Counted from the stretch's first letter, positions 1 to 13,019 are shown. The stretch: DNA of 64,000 nucleotides from Agaricus subrufescens (GCA_029945375.1 CM057061.1:2976001-3040000), one strand, 5' to 3'. Notes: generated from the sequence alone by a model not told the origin. Made by a program: numbers and translations.

Positions 1-1681
1 CGGGGTTGTCGATGGGGCCGCTGCCCAACCGGCCGTAGTCTGATCAAGGAACGCAAGTCGCCAGATGTCGATAACTGGGAACAGCACGTCCGTGGATAGG
101 ACATTTACAAGGGTTGACGTGGCCTGACTCCAGGCCGACAACACAGGCGCCATATTCGAAACTAAATTCGTGTTATTGGGCGAGCCGATGGCTTTCAGGT
201 ACGGAACGATACTCTTGGAAATGATGCTCTTGATCTGGTCCGGACTCGGAGTGGTTGTCGCGGGCCACGACGCTTCGTCGATAGAAGAGAAAAGTTTGGA
301 AACCACTGTATCAATCGGAGGCTGTTGAGTGAATAAAATCGGTTTCAGGGAGAGTTTCTGAATGATCGGGAGGTTGAGGCGAGTGTGGGGGTGCGCTGCG
401 GGGTTGCATCAGCTCATGTTGGGGGATCGCCAATCCATTGTGCTCACGGGGATATGTTTCGTATATAAGTAGGTCGATCTGCGTCTTGAGCTCCGCTGCA
501 TTTGCGCCCTTGACTTCGGCTTTCTAAAATGAAGTTAATAATACTCAAGTACAAAAAAGAGCAGTCATCACACACCTTTTGACCATCCAAGAAAAAGTAG
601 AATGTTGGCGTGGCTCGGATATTCCATTCCGCTGCGATGCTCTGACCCAGACCAACATCAATATCAATCTTAGCGAACGCGACTCCCTGTCGGCCATCAC
701 GTAAGCTCTTTTCCTCCGCAAGTCTCTCGTAAACGGGTTCAATCATTCGGCAAGGAGGACATGTTTGGCTTGTGAAGAATGCTGCAGCCGCTCGGTTAGA
801 CTTGAGGAATGAATTTAAAGAGGCGGGGTTGGTGATGATATGCATTGGGGACGTTATTGAAGATATACCAGAGGGAGGGGCGGGCGGTGGTTGTGCCTGT
901 GCTTGGTCGGATACTGATTGAAGGAGAGATGCGGCGGGGGGATTAGTGGGAGGTACTGCTGTTTGACCTGGGACTGGACCTCCAAACATGGCATCTATGG
1001 TCGGACGGAGAGCGGCTCCGAGAGGGGTGGACAAGAAGTCACTAGGGAGGTCTGATTCATGGATGATCAGGCGGAGAGTTTCTTGAAATGAAGGGAGACC
1101 AGCGTACCTTTGATGAATGATGGTATTGATCCTCCGGTAAGGAAGCCTACGACGTCATTGGTGAAGGAATTGCAGTTGAAGTCTGTATCGGGGTGAGCAT
1201 AGGGGCAAAAAAGGCGGGTTATGATGGCATTGACCTAGGAGATGGTACTAGACCGAGTCAGCTGAGTTCGATGCTTCGACTGGGAATGACGTACTTTATC
1301 CGCGGTGTAATGGCTGTTGATCTCTTCGAGATATTCATTAAATGTCTCTTCGTCGATGGCGGTCTCGCCCATGTCGATGATGCGCAGTGGTTGGCCATGC
1401 TATAAATCCTTCAGTGGTAATTACAAAGATATGTTTTGCACGAGCTGACGTGGGTTTGGCCTGGCGTTTCGATAGAGATACCCCGTCCGTAAGATATTTC
1501 CTTTCCATAGACGACAACAGATGTATGCCTAAACCCCAGTTGTTAGAGAAGCAACGCAAATCAGCAGAGCAAAGAACAAGATATAATACCAAATACCGTC
1601 TATCCGCGTTCCAGTGAGTTGCTGGGAAAGCATGCTAGCCATTCCACGGCTTTGGTCGTACACATACAGCTGGACCTGCAT
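1..1681 (-). CDS. PPPDE (DeSI-type) peptidase - thioredoxin - PUL domain protein, 3' end cut by window
   Basis: Multi-exon gene running off the left edge. The N-terminal domain opens with VQLYVYDQSRGMA and carries the two residues expected of a PPPDE/DeSI isopeptidase: His in HTSVVVYGK (about 1500) and Cys in EFNCNSFTND (about 1160). A Pro-rich linker leads to a thioredoxin fold with an intact CPPC active site (FFTSQTCPPCRMIEP, about 745-780). After an intron near 440, the remaining part (1-390) has the helical look of a PUL domain (FTQQPPIDTVVSKL), which in other proteins binds Cdc48/p97. The start was set at the Met directly before QVQLYVYD (1679-1681); a Met 15 codons upstream is in frame but adds a low-complexity Thr run. 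This domain order is known in fungi, where a role in ubiquitin/SUMO-like deconjugation linked to Cdc48 is likely. The substrate is unknown. Confidence 0.88.
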
Positions 1682-2120
1682 CGTGGTAGTCGTCGAGTGA
1701 GTGTGTCCAACATTTGCTAACTTCAATCTGTCGCCGCGAACGCGTCAGCTGCACTGCCCGCCACGTGAGCCCTGGGACAGATCTCAGATCCATGATCCGG
1801 ATGAGTTTCGGCATTTTCCGGGCCTCCCCTCCCTTTGACCCTTGCAGTAGGTCCGGCGAAATTTGAATGAAGGGACGTGCAAAAGGAATCCGAAGCAAGG
1901 TGAACATCTTTCGTGATCGTGTGCACCTTGAACCGAATAGAAGGACGATTCATCTCGACCTGTATCAACTGTATACACAACTAGACTAGCTATTTTTAGA
2001 TTCACATGGTATTTGCAGGTGACCCTGAAGGGAGGAGTCAATCTGAACACATAAAGAGCTGTGAGATATTACCTCACGCCTCATCTGTCATCTCATACAT
2101 CCACCGAACGTTCACCATCA
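1682..2120. promoter_or_regulatory. Shared upstream region of the PPPDE-Trx-PUL and DUF427 genes
   Basis: These 439 bases lie between two divergent start codons and should hold both promoters and 5' leaders. Open frames here are short and have no recognisable protein. No individual factor site could be assigned by eye. Confidence 0.5.
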
Positions 2121-2649
2121 ATGACCGTCAAAGTCACTCTTAACGGACATCTTCTCGCCGAATCTGACAAGACAGTCGTTGTCGAAGGTAATCACTACTT
2201 TCCTCCGAGTTCTGTCAGCAAGAGCAAGTTTAAAGAATCTAACACTCAGCAAGTGCTCCTTTCAGCATGTATGCCAATCATTCTAATCAAACTCTTTTTC
2301 CAGTACGGTCTGTCCTTGGAAGGGGTGAGTGTATTGTCATAATGCCGTACGTTCTACGTTGTATCAAACTTTGTTACACAGGCAAGCAAACTATTACACT
2401 GCTGTAGTTGATGGTGAGGAGGTTAGCGATGTCGCTTGGTAAGTCCGTTACGAACTCTGCCTGAAGAATAACCCGCTCTAACGTGGGCCAACATAAAGGT
2501 ACTACCCCACCACGATCACAGATAAAGCCAAGCCTATCGAGAATTATGTAGCTTTCTACAAGGTACCGGGTTCTCCGCTCCTCGAACACTACCCATTCAC
2601 TAACAGATCGGTCTCATGCTAGAGCAAAGTCACTATAGAACAGAGTTAA
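2121..2649 (+). CDS. DUF427 domain protein
   Basis: Small multi-exon gene for a protein of about 95 residues. Joining the exons gives a start MTVKVTLNGHLLAESD, then VVEGNHYFPPSSV, TVCPWKG, a YYT...DG segment, VAWYYPTTITDKAKPIENYVAFYK and a final SKVTIEQS before TAA at 2647-2649. The block order EGNHYFPP / CPWKG / AWYYP / I..YVAFY is the hallmark of DUF427, a single-domain family common in fungi and bacteria. Its biochemical role is not established. Four introns of about 50-60 bases with GT/AG ends are needed. No signal peptide or membrane segment is visible, so it is probably cytosolic. Length and motifs match a complete, intact family member. Confidence 0.88.
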
Positions 2650-4163
2650 GAAGGAAGGGAACTACAAGTGGGCGAACGATTCCCTTAATCAGTTGTTGCA
2701 GAGTGGGTGAACTGAAAGTATGACGTCGCTCAAACAGCTTGAACGGATCTATCACACCCATTACATTTTCTTACTCAGAAAAAATCAATTAAGGCACCCA
2801 TATTTCCTCCGATCCAAGACTCAAGAATGTAAAACTATGACAGGGCCATATAAAAAAGGATCTCGACTCTTGATCGATTGATCATCGACCCTCAATTCAA
2901 TTCTTGGCCTAGAACGTGCCTCGGAGAGCACTAGCCCCTTGACAACTGACAGCGTCATCCACTACCACCACCACCATCATCAGTAATTTTCGTCCGTTTA
3001 CTCCTTCTAGTCTCTGCCCGGTCACCGGTAAGAGACAATCACCTCCAAATAGACAAGGTTGTGGGGTACCACGGGTATCACTACTACTGCGCGGCTGAAC
3101 ATCACACAAAAGCCCCATATACATACCTAAGTTCATATTTCCGGACTTTCTTATGGACAGTAAAAACAAAAAGATCATATACACAAACCATCTTGCACAA
3201 ATCCTCTAATGGCAAAAAAACAAAGAAACAAAAAAAACAAACAAAAGTTAAAAACACTGCAAAACTCCGGCTATGCCCTGTCTCTCTACGACATTACTAA
3301 ATACAGAACACAGCCCCTTTAAAGCCAAGACACTTATTTATAAAGTTAACGGTATTTCAAGTGGGTAAATTAGGTTCGTCACTAGTAGCAGCCAACTTAT
3401 TCAGCCTTGCATAACGGGTGGCGATTTTTCACCAAGGAGCCTTACACATCTTAGCACAGCTCCCTCGAACAAAGGAAGCAACATGAGATCACGATTAAGC
3501 GCAAAGCCATCACTGAGCTTCAAGCGAGCCAGGATAAGCGGAGGAAAAGTTGGGGCAGATAGCCTGATCTAAAAATTGCAACCAAATTGATGCATGCTTG
3601 GGTATTATTGGCCAGCAAGGGAGCGGAGCGCCTTGGGAGAGTCAAACAAGCCAGACCCTTCTATACCTGATCCGACCATTGGGCGTTGAGTCCGCTAGCC
3701 CCGTCGGTCCCCGAGAGCGGATTCCAGTGCATTTTTGGGGATAATTTGGGGTAGACAGATCGGTTAATTTCCTCTCCATACATCAATATCCGTGAGCTGA
3801 GCATTATATCGGCTATGTATTCACCGCTTATTGAGTCGTTGGCAAGGACAACGCCAGTGCCAAGCGACATTTATTGACAATCCTATTTGACACTTTATGA
3901 CCGACTTGTTCAAGCGACTTAGCCTAGACGCCTGGATTCTTGATTTACAGGGCAGGAATGAATGAAAAAGAAGCAGAAATATTGATCTCGGTATCCACGT
4001 AACAATATATTGGGAACCAGGGTACGAAGTCTCGGAGTGGGTGAATGTGAGCGTGAGTAAATTGCGGAGTATTGTCGATTTATTGTACATTTGACAGGTT
4101 TCACAAGGTTGGGATATCAAGTTGCAATTAATAAAAATATATAGAAAGGGTATTGAAAGACGA
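2650..4163. other. Intergenic, no gene recognised
   Basis: Region between the DUF427 stop and the convergent end of the next gene. It contains a short A-rich stretch (about 3210-3260) and stop-interrupted open frames without recognisable motifs. I see no RNA gene or mobile element in it. Confidence 0.5.
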
Positions 4164-5273
4164 TCAAAAATCGTCTTGAGTGTCGTACTCGTCATCATCC
4201 GTGATGCCGTACTGGGAAACACGGTTGAGAGTGAGTACGTTAGACTCATGTGAACAACAAGATAAAGGTAAATTACCTCGGCTTTCCACCGCCTCATAAG
4301 ATGCCGCGTTGATTTGAGCAGTGAACTGCCTGTTCCATTCTTGTCTTCTCCGAAACCAGTTTGCTCACACAAGAGACAGCATGCGCGAGCGAGCGCTCTC
4401 TCTTTCTGAGCAATTGAACGGGCGAGTTTCATGGTTTTTCCACCTTCGGCTTTCAATCTTCGGAGGGCAAGTTCCATTACCCGATCATATTTCCGAAGGC
4501 TCTCCTCAGCTCTGCGGACGGTGATTTCGGCGCGCGAATCCGTTGATGGGTCTTTCGCTTCCTCGGCGAGTGTCATGGTAGCTGGATATATAGGGTGCTC
4601 CTCCGAATCGCGGTACGACCACCCGTCGTGATGGTGGTCTACATTAGATATGAAGCTATCAATAGTCCGGTAAAGGATGGCGAATGAGGCGCGTCCGAGA
4701 CCTGATACGCGTCGACGCGTGCCTGGTATCTTAGCATCCAGCAGGTTCTAGAGAGAAATTTGGTTAGAATCGCGACACGGGCCGGCAGAGAGACGCGACG
4801 GACCTCGATACCTGTTACGGCAAATTCGAGTTCCTCCAGCCACTGCAAATACAGCTCGGTCATGATGATCCGACGACCCTTGTCCACCCGCTTTTTCACG
4901 TTGATTTGGCCAGTATGAAGCAGATTTTGTACAGATTGCGACAAGACTTTGCCTAGGACAAGGTTAAGTAGGGCCGTGGCTCAGAAGAGACACTTACCAC
5001 GTGGCAAGCTTCGAATCTCGTCCATGGTCAATGGATCTACTTCGTCGCAGCAGCGAGACAGGGCGGCGTAGAGGTCGAACGTGTCATTCTGAGGTTTCTG
5101 CACAGGTACAACAGAAGCTGTCGGGGGTGAACAGGGGGCAGAGTACCGGGGAGGGTAGGGGACATACGGCGGGAGGGGCTCGGGGTGTTCTCGCTGGGAC
5201 AGGGAGAGGCGATGGATCTGCGCGGGCGCTTTGCGGGGGTGGAGAAGACGGGAGAGTCGAGGGAGCGCTTCAT
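4164..5273 (-). CDS. Unrecognised basic, probably nuclear protein
   Basis: Multi-exon gene of unknown function. The N-terminus (MKRSLDSPVFSTPAKRPRR) has Ser-Pro/Thr-Pro pairs and a basic KRPRR run like a nuclear localisation signal with CDK-type sites. The next exons give NDTFDLYAALSRCCDEVDPL, SQSVQNLLHTGQINVKKRVDKGRRI, an ELYLQWLEELEFAVTGIE helix, a basic GTRRRVSGLGRASFAILYRTI segment, then a long charged helix (EITVRRAEESLRKYDRVMEL...LARSIAQKERALARACCLLCEQ). After an intron the C-terminus is acidic (YGITDDDEYDTQDDF), with TGA at 4164-4166. Keeping the frame after the Pro-rich N-terminus requires an intron of only about 29 bases near 5120-5150, so that junction is uncertain. I do not recognise the family; a chromatin or replication factor is possible but not shown. 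Confidence 0.65.
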
Positions 5274-5357
5274 GACGAGAAATGTTGGGACGAGATGCTT
5301 AAACTTTTCGCTCTTTAACCGCGTCAGTCACATGACTGCCCTAATTATATCTACTGA

Positions 5358-8105
5358 CTACAGCTTCGCCTCCGCCTGCCCCCTCATCGCTTTGGCCCGG
5401 TCGCGTAGCACCCGCCGCAACAGCTTTCCACTCGGTGAGATGGGGATCACATCTACAATCTCAACTCCTCCTGCCAGGTGTTTGTACGCGACCTTGTTCT
5501 CAGCAACGTGCTGCGGGCGCTCTCAGCCTCTAGCCATATGTAGTCGTAAAATAATAATCTTACCTTCATGATAGACGCTTTGATGGCATCTGCTGCTCGA
5601 GGGTCTTGTTCAACCCGCTTCGCAGCATCCGCCCTCAGCGCCACAAATGCCATGGGAACCTCGCCACCTGATCAAAGGTCAGTGGCGACTCTTATCAAAG
5701 ATAATAATAAAACCCACTGTAATCATCCGGGACGCCGACTACACAGGTACTGTTCACATCTTTGTGCTCGAGAATGCAACCCTCCAACTCTGCGGGAGCA
5801 ACCTGGAAGCCTTTCACCTTCAGAATTTCCTGCGACAATATATATTTAGTCCCAGAAATTTACTGCGCTCGGTGATATGGCACACCTTTAGACGATCGAG
5901 GATAAACACCTCACCATCTTCTCTTATCTTACCTTCATCACCCGTCCGAACCCAGCTACATATCCAACGTGAGGCGAGGCAATGCTAGTACCAAAATGGA
6001 AGCATACCCATTCACGAATGTTTCTTTCGTCCTGTGCAGTGAAAATTTTGAGTCTCGACGCTCGGTAAATCGAATACAACTCGCTCACGCCTCTTCGTTG
6101 TTCAGGTAACCCAGCGCATTCGACGGACTGAATGTCCAGAGTTCACCAGGCTCATTGTATCCGGCCAACGTCCCATCCGGCTTAACGACTCTTGCAATCG
6201 TTCCTGGTAACAACGTTCCGCCGCCTTTTGATAGTCCACCATTATTAACGTTCGCCATTTCCATAAGAACCGACACTTACCGCCAGACACACCCCGTTTA
6301 CTATCAAGGGACCACATTGTGGTTGCAGTACAGGTCTCCGTCATTCCTACCTCTGTATGTTAGCTTCTTTATCACATCACATCATCTCATAACTCACCAT
6401 ATGCCTGTCCTATGTGTGCATCCGGCAGCATCTTGAATATCTGTTCATTCAACTCGTGGGACAGAGGCGCCGCTCCGCACATGATCAATCGAACATATTT
6501 TCGTATGTCATAGTTCTTGACCTCGGGATGCTAAAAAAAGGTTTCTCAATTCATTAATTTCGGAATCAATAAAAATCAAGGCACACCTTGCAAAGCAGAA
6601 CAACCATAGGCGGTACCAAACTGTCGACAAGGAACAACTTCAGAAAGCCCCACAGCACTAACTTTTTCAGGTCGACCCACTCACGTCAAATGGGTGATTT
6701 TATACCGGACAATACTCTTCAGCATTTGTACGAAATTGAACCTCGGAACGACAACCAAAGATAACTGAAACAAACAGATGTTGGAAAAACATCCTCTCGT
6801 GGATTGAATCCGACTTACTCCGCTGAACAACAGAAAGTGCAACTGCATTACACGACATTAAGCCCCAGTATAGATCTCAGAAGATACATACTTACATTGA
6901 TGACAAGACCATAGATATCTGAAGCAATATGTTTTGATCAAAAATCCAGTTGACTAGTCAGGCTCTGTTACTTACGATAAAATGGTAGAACTAAAGAATC
7001 CGTTAGTCACATCCACCATGGGAAACGGGGGCGAAGAGAGATGCACGCGCCTGCAATAGCAACATCTCCAGGTCTATAACGACGATCCTCATAGGCACAA
7101 TAATCCTCGTTTATACGATTGTGAGCAGCCAGCTGTATCACATTAGCAATTGGAGAATAATGAGGTATAGCTACAGCCTAAGTCCCGCCAATAATAATCA
7201 ACTCCAAGGCAAAGATCCAAAAAAAACTAACCCACGCACTTTTGGTCGCCCGGTAGTACCAGAAGAAAAACTCAAAAAGGCCAATTTTGTCTTGCCCTCA
7301 CCGGGCTTCAACATTCGCTCTTGGAAAGCAGGTGCATGCTTACGACCAAACTGAATAACATCCTCAATGGAAGTATTCTTTGTCGCCGTGGAGTTTGTGC
7401 CATTAAACACCAACAGTCTGTCAGGTGATAGCCCGAATTGTCGTGCAGCGGTTTCTGCAATACCGAGTCCATCAGGATGGGCAACTAGGACAGTCGCTTT
7501 TGTGGCTTGGAGTTGATAAAGTAGTTCATTGGCAGAAAAATCAGGGTTCGCTCCGCTACAGTAATTATAGAATTCGGGTTACCACGGAGGACTCGGAACT
7601 GTTCACACTCACGATATCACAGCCCCTAGTTGATGAACAGCCCAAATTACAACTGGATAATCTTTGCTCTCGATGTCAGTGACGTGATCCACAACGATTC
7701 GATGGACGAATGCTTGATGCTAACCAACGTGATTCCGACTGAAGAGAAGAACTTCAAAATACAATCCGTGTCAACGGCAATGATTAGAGGTGCGGCAAAT
7801 GATTTCTCACCAACATCATCTTCACCAACGCCGTACTTGGAACGAAGAGCCTTGGCAAGAGCAGAAGTACGTTCACGGAGCTATATTCGACGTTGTCAAC
7901 GTCAAGTCTTTGATCCGGGGAAGACCCAAAAAGAGATGCTCACCTCCTCCCTTCCTATGCGTCTCCCCGTGGCATCTTCAATCAACCAAGGAGTTCCGGC
8001 CTTCTCTTTAGGTCTGGTGGAATGCTCGTGATCAAAAAGAAACTGTCCAAGTGTTAGGTCATCAGGAATGTGAGGACAACGAGGTTGCAGTGAGGAGATC
8101 TCCAT
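5358..8105 (-). CDS. Acyl/aryl-CoA ligase (AMP-binding, 4CL-like), peroxisomal, copy 1
   Basis: Adenylate-forming CoA ligase with many short introns. The N-terminus (starting MEISSLQPRCPHIPDDLTLG) includes the DDLTLGQFLFDHEH segment shared in pattern with the two neighbouring ligases. The ATP/AMP signature FLSFSSGTTGRPKV lies near 7270, the A5-like MTETCTATTMWS near 6330, the GTLLPGTIARVVKPDGTL segment near 6190, and the C-terminal acyl-adenylate region ([10 protein letters not shown] type, then [10 protein letters not shown]) near 5400-5850. The protein ends in AEAKL, and AKL is a PTS1-type peroxisomal import signal; TAG is at 5358-5360. The reaction expected is carboxylic acid + ATP + CoA to acyl-CoA + AMP + PPi. 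The substrate could be a medium/long-chain fatty acid, phenylacetate or a cinnamate-like acid and cannot be read here. It is more divergent than copies 2 and 3. Confidence 0.88.
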
Positions 8106-8339
8106 AGACGAAATTTGATACAGGAGTCAAGAGGAGAGAAGTTTCTCAAGCTCGCCGCAATGTTCAGGAGCTTTTTATACATGGCAGGTTTACGGAACCA
8201 CACTGAAGGCAAATACAATATATTTGTGTTAAGCTGAGAGGCCGCGTGATAAAGGGGTACCTAATATAGCTAGAACAGAGACACGTGGATGATAAATCAA
8301 ATGCGCCTCGGGTACTCACTGCTCAGGCTATCAATATGA

Positions 8340-11206
8340 TCACAATTTGGATTGAAGCTGTTCTAAACCCCGCTTCTTATCCTCCCGAGCGCGCTGTCGT
8401 AGGAATCTTCTCAAGAGCTTACCACTACCGTTTCTCTAGAGAATTTCAAAGGATCAACATCACTTACGGAAGAAACAACTAAAAATAAACGTACTGGTAA
8501 GACGTCAACGAATTCGACACCCCCTTCCAGGTGCTTATAACGTACTTTTTTCTCGGCAATATACTGTACAACCTAAGTCAACCAAGCTTCAGCTGAGGGG
8601 AAAGTTTCGCTTACATGCTGAATACCCTTTTTGATCGTCGCTGCTGCCTGTGGAGATTCCATACTCCTCCTTCTGGCATCAGCAGACAATACCACAAAAG
8701 CCAAGGGGAGCTCGCCACTACGCTCATCCTCCACACCAACTACGCAGCAATCGGCGACGTCAGAATGGCCCAATAGTGAACCCTCGAGCTCCGCTGGTGC
8801 CACCTGGAATCCTCTCACTTTGATGAATTCCTGAGACCGGAACTCCTTTTAGCGCTGATAAGTTTGCATGGAAATAGTTTCATCACCTTAATGCGATCAA
8901 GGACATGCACCTCCCGATCTGAGGTAACAATGACTTGATCTCCTGAACGTACCCATCTATACCATAGTGAAACTTAATAAAGCTCCTATAGGCGTGGACC
9001 CCACTCACCCATCGATAAAGGTCTCCTTTGTACTATAATCATTGAATTAACCGGTGCCAATCATTTGAATCATTTGAAGTGGAAATGAAACGCACGCTGC
9101 TGGATTACCCCAATAACCAAGAGCTGCGGCAGGGCTTTTTACGTGGAGCTCTCCAGGTTCATCCGGTCCCACTGGTGTTCCATCTGGCCTTACAACTCGA
9201 TATTCGATACCGGGAAGTAGTCGCCCAGCACCTTCATAGATAAAGATGAGCTACTTGCGATAATTCAAGGGATCAACAGGCAGCTTACTTCCGAGAGGAC
9301 CACGCTGCTGGTCCCCGGATAACATTGTAGCGGCAACAGTAAGTTCAGTCATCCCTGTTCTTGGAATAAGAAACGGATCATGCATGTCTGACCTAATCTT
9401 TCGCACCATATATCTGACCAATAAAAGCAGTAGGAAAAGTTGCAAAGAGTTCTTTCTGCACGTTCGACGATACGGGAGCAGCGCCTGATGTTCTATTGAA
9501 TATCGGGTAGCTCAGAATCACCGACTAGAAACTTTACCCATTGCAATCCACTTCAAGGGCTTAAGGTCATATTTATGGAGGTGAGGACACTGAATGAAGG
9601 GCAATTCAGAATGCGCGGAGTAGACATTACAAAACTCACTAACTTTTGCTAGTGCCACAGCCTGTGGAGGGACGAGCCTAACAAAGATGAGTGATAATCA
9701 CGTTATTGATATGCTTACAACTTACAACGCGTGTGACACTTTGTATCGGACCATTGTGTCAAGCATGTCGTATAATTCATATTTTGGCATAACGACCAAC
9801 TTCAACTAATTGCATGTAATATGAGGGAGCTGGAATGACGATAAGTTTCAGGGAGATGTTTATAGCTTACCGAACGGAACAGCATGAAATGAGCCTACAA
9901 GTCGCAGGTTAACAAAGGAAATCAAAATGGACGGAGGACAGACATTTATCACTAGACCAGCGACATCTAAACAATCAGTCGTTTCAGTTTTTAGTTTGAG
10001 ATCCAGAACACGAGGAGAAATAGGCCAACGAAAAACTTACGAAAGAATGGGAGGACTAGAATAGACAAATGTGAGTTTCACGCTGAAAGCGCTGACAGAT
10101 GTGTTTTCCTGACCTCCAATCATAGTGTCACCACGGCTACTAAAGTGCGAGCCACGAGCATTATGGGAGTGGATTGTCATTTGAATAATATTCGCAATCA
10201 ACCCGTAATGAGTTATTGCAACGGCCTATGAAGAAATATAAATATAACCCTATTCAAACATCTTCCCAGGAGGATAAATCACTCACTTTGGGGGTCCCAG
10301 TTGTCCCTGATGACCATGCCAGTAACGCTACCTTGAGTTTCGCTTCCCCACGTTGGAAACTTTGCTCCGCGAAGCAACGTGGAATATTCATTCCCTTGGT
10401 GATTAGATCGGGCACAGTTCCGCGAGGTGGCAGCGAGTTAGGATCAGACTCAGAGACCTCGCCAGGCTTGTCTATCAGTATTATACGTTCAAGAGGGAGT
10501 CCGTAAGCACGTGCGGCTTGTATTGCAACGTCGAGGACGGTAGAGTGGGAGATCATGAAGGTGACATTAGCCGTCCGAAGTTGATGGCACAGTTCATCTG
10601 CAGTGAACTGCGGGTTGGAGCAACTGGTTGGGGATGGTTAGGAGATTGGCTAAGCCTCTGGGAAGCAAAAGACCCACGTTGCGATTCCTCCGAGGCGATG
10701 GATAGACCATACGACCAATGGGTAGTCTGTACGCCGCATTAAGTGGATACCTCCTTGGGTGGTTTCATAGCTTACCAATTGAATTAGGACTCAGAATCAT
10801 CACTGAAAAAAATTATTACGGCTATACTGATCATCGTCACAGTCCGCACCTCTATCGTCGTTGCCTATTTAGTATGAATAACCTTAAGCTCGGTAGAGTA
10901 GAGAAGGCATGTCGTATTATTACTTACCTATTTTATATTCTGCGCTCAATGCATTAGCTAGGCCAAACGTATATTGTCGTAACTAGCAACGTCTGTTAGC
11001 AAAACGGAACATGTTTAAAGTTTATCCCGGGAATCGGTACAACTGACCTGCGAAAGGTTCAGAGTCCTGCCATTCTGACTGTCCACAAGACAAGGTTGGC
11101 CGTCGTCTATAGGTGGCCTCACTTCGTGCTGACAGTAAAGCATGAACTGAGCGATGGACATGTTATCCGGTATGGGAGGAAGCTGTGTAATTTGGCTGAT
11201 ATTCAT
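8340..11206 (-). CDS. Acyl/aryl-CoA ligase (AMP-binding, 4CL-like), peroxisomal, copy 2
   Basis: Second tandem CoA ligase. It starts [19 protein letters not shown]. The signature [15 protein letters not shown] is near 10290-10330, preceded by a stretch (AARAYGLPLERIILIDKP) nearly the same as in copy 3. Further on are [19 protein letters not shown] (about 9200), [11 protein letters not shown] (about 8950), DRIK joined across an intron to [17 protein letters not shown] (about 8810-8900), and, after a last intron, [19 protein letters not shown]. The C-terminus is LQSKL with TGA at 8340-8342; SKL is the canonical PTS1 peroxisomal signal. Key motifs are all present and I saw no frame break, so it should be functional. 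It is the closest relative in the window of copy 3, and upstream sequence is shared too, so the pair arose by tandem duplication. Substrate unknown. Confidence 0.87.
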
Positions 11207-13019
11207 TGTGGTAGCAGAGGATTAAAGTGAGTGGCGGAAAGCTTGAAGGTTAGAAGCGGATGAGACAGATGAGGCGGGAGCCCCTAGCTTTTATTTTTCG
11301 CCAGATTTATGGGCATGGTTTACGGAGGGAGTCCGGGGGCATCAATATCGCCGGCGAATTGGTCACCTGGGTGATGAAGCGGTGCAAATTTGAATTGAAG
11401 GGGAGATTTGCAGGCCAGATCTTTCGGTGAGTTTTCCAACAGCTGCGATTCGCGCGGACGTATAAGGCTAAGAGCGGACCGATGACAAAAACTGCAACAG
11501 GAAAAGTGTCCCTCCCCGCAAAAGACTGAGGAATGTTATTCGGCTGTGGTTCGGTAGAAATTATTTGCCCCTTATTTCTGCCATCAAATGAAATGGTGAA
11601 GGCGAGGATCCCGACTATCTCCGGTAAGCCGAAAGAGCCCCTTCGGCGCAATGAATGGAGGCCGAATCTTCCAAGTGCCCGGTGTCCTCTCTGTTCTCCT
11701 GAGTTGTACCTGCCGTGCCGGTGACTGACGTTGGTCTACTGACCGGGTATGGTCAAGATGACTCAGATAGAAAACGGTCAAAGTTACAAACGTCTAACCC
11801 TGCAGTTCCCGCAACGAATATTGCCCTCGGTAATCAAACGTCGTGGTTCCACTACAACGAATAAGGGATGCTGTATTGCTGTAGAGTATCACTTTTACTT
11901 GTACCAGAATACCCGAAAAGACATCCGCCGAGATTACCAACATGTAACCCCGTCCCTCCTTTCGGGATTATCCAAACAACGAAGTGTTTCGCCCTTTGCC
12001 GACGTTGTGTCTTGGTATCAGTAAAGCGTGGGCCACGTTACTCGTACGAGTCTAGGTATGCCCATTCCAGCAGAACTTATTAGCGGTGGATGCCATCATT
12101 GTCATTGAACCTTCGAACTTCTGTGGCGGCTGATATACTGCTCGCATTCAGTTAAGTGTGCCACTGCATCGGTAGTGAATACAATCGGCGAACTGTCCCA
12201 AATGGGCTCGACAAAAAGTGATCGGGAGAACGGTACATCTGAATCCGCGATCCAAACGCGACTCAGAAAAGGTGTGGATCGAAACTAAGCGGACCTAACT
12301 TGGTGAACCGAGTCAAAGTGATTTCTCTCACTGACCCTCCCGGCATTGATTTTTTCGGCTACTTTTAGCACAGCATGACGTAACTCGAGCTGCTAGATCC
12401 CGGTGATCAATGTAACCAATCAGACAATTTAGCGTCATCTGAGGGCTGATAACTGCGCCATGAAGCTCGTCCAGCGATGATGAAGGTATCTCGACTTCTG
12501 GGAATATCGATCAAGTGGAACATCCGGTGACCAGAGAAAAGGGGAACCCAACGTGTGTACCTCTGCCACCCTGACAAAATAATAGGGGCATCACAAACTG
12601 AGCCTCCTGGTTTGATTGGTTCGTGACTTGATGCTTTTTTTTTTCCATAAATCGGAATGATCTTCTTTGAATAGATTACTTAACAGGGCGAAACATGAGG
12701 ACCAGTGTATCGGCTCCCGAATGAAGTCCAGAATGTATTAGGAACAAAATACTTTGACTATATGGGGGGAAATCCCCGTACTATCGGCCCCTCAATGGAT
12801 CTTCCGCTCAAATTTATTTGTAGCGTTTGAACAATGGTCTCTCCAGAAGCCAACTTATTGCATAAGCCTTTGTTCCAATCCCACATGTAAACCAAAACCT
12901 GACCTCGGGCATCTAGCCTGACCGAGCTGCTTATTGAATTTTTTGGAAATCGAACGATGAAACACGATGTACACACTTGAGATGATATTATAAACCAGGC
13001 TTAACTCCGGATGGAGCAA
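11207..13019. repeat. Duplicated upstream/intergenic block, unit A (no gene)
   Basis: This stretch holds no recognisable gene. It aligns by eye, in the same order, with 16396-18440. The most obvious pairs are AAGCTTGAAGGTTAG at about 11245 and 16437, TAGCACAGCATGACG at about 12366 and 17680, CCCGGTGATCAAT at about 12399 and 17731, GAAGCTCGTCCAGC at about 12463 and 17831, and the CCGTACTATC segment at about 12776 and 18222. Similarity is patchy, as expected for an old duplication of non-coding DNA. The first 100 bases or so form the proximal promoter of ligase copy 2. Confidence 0.65.
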
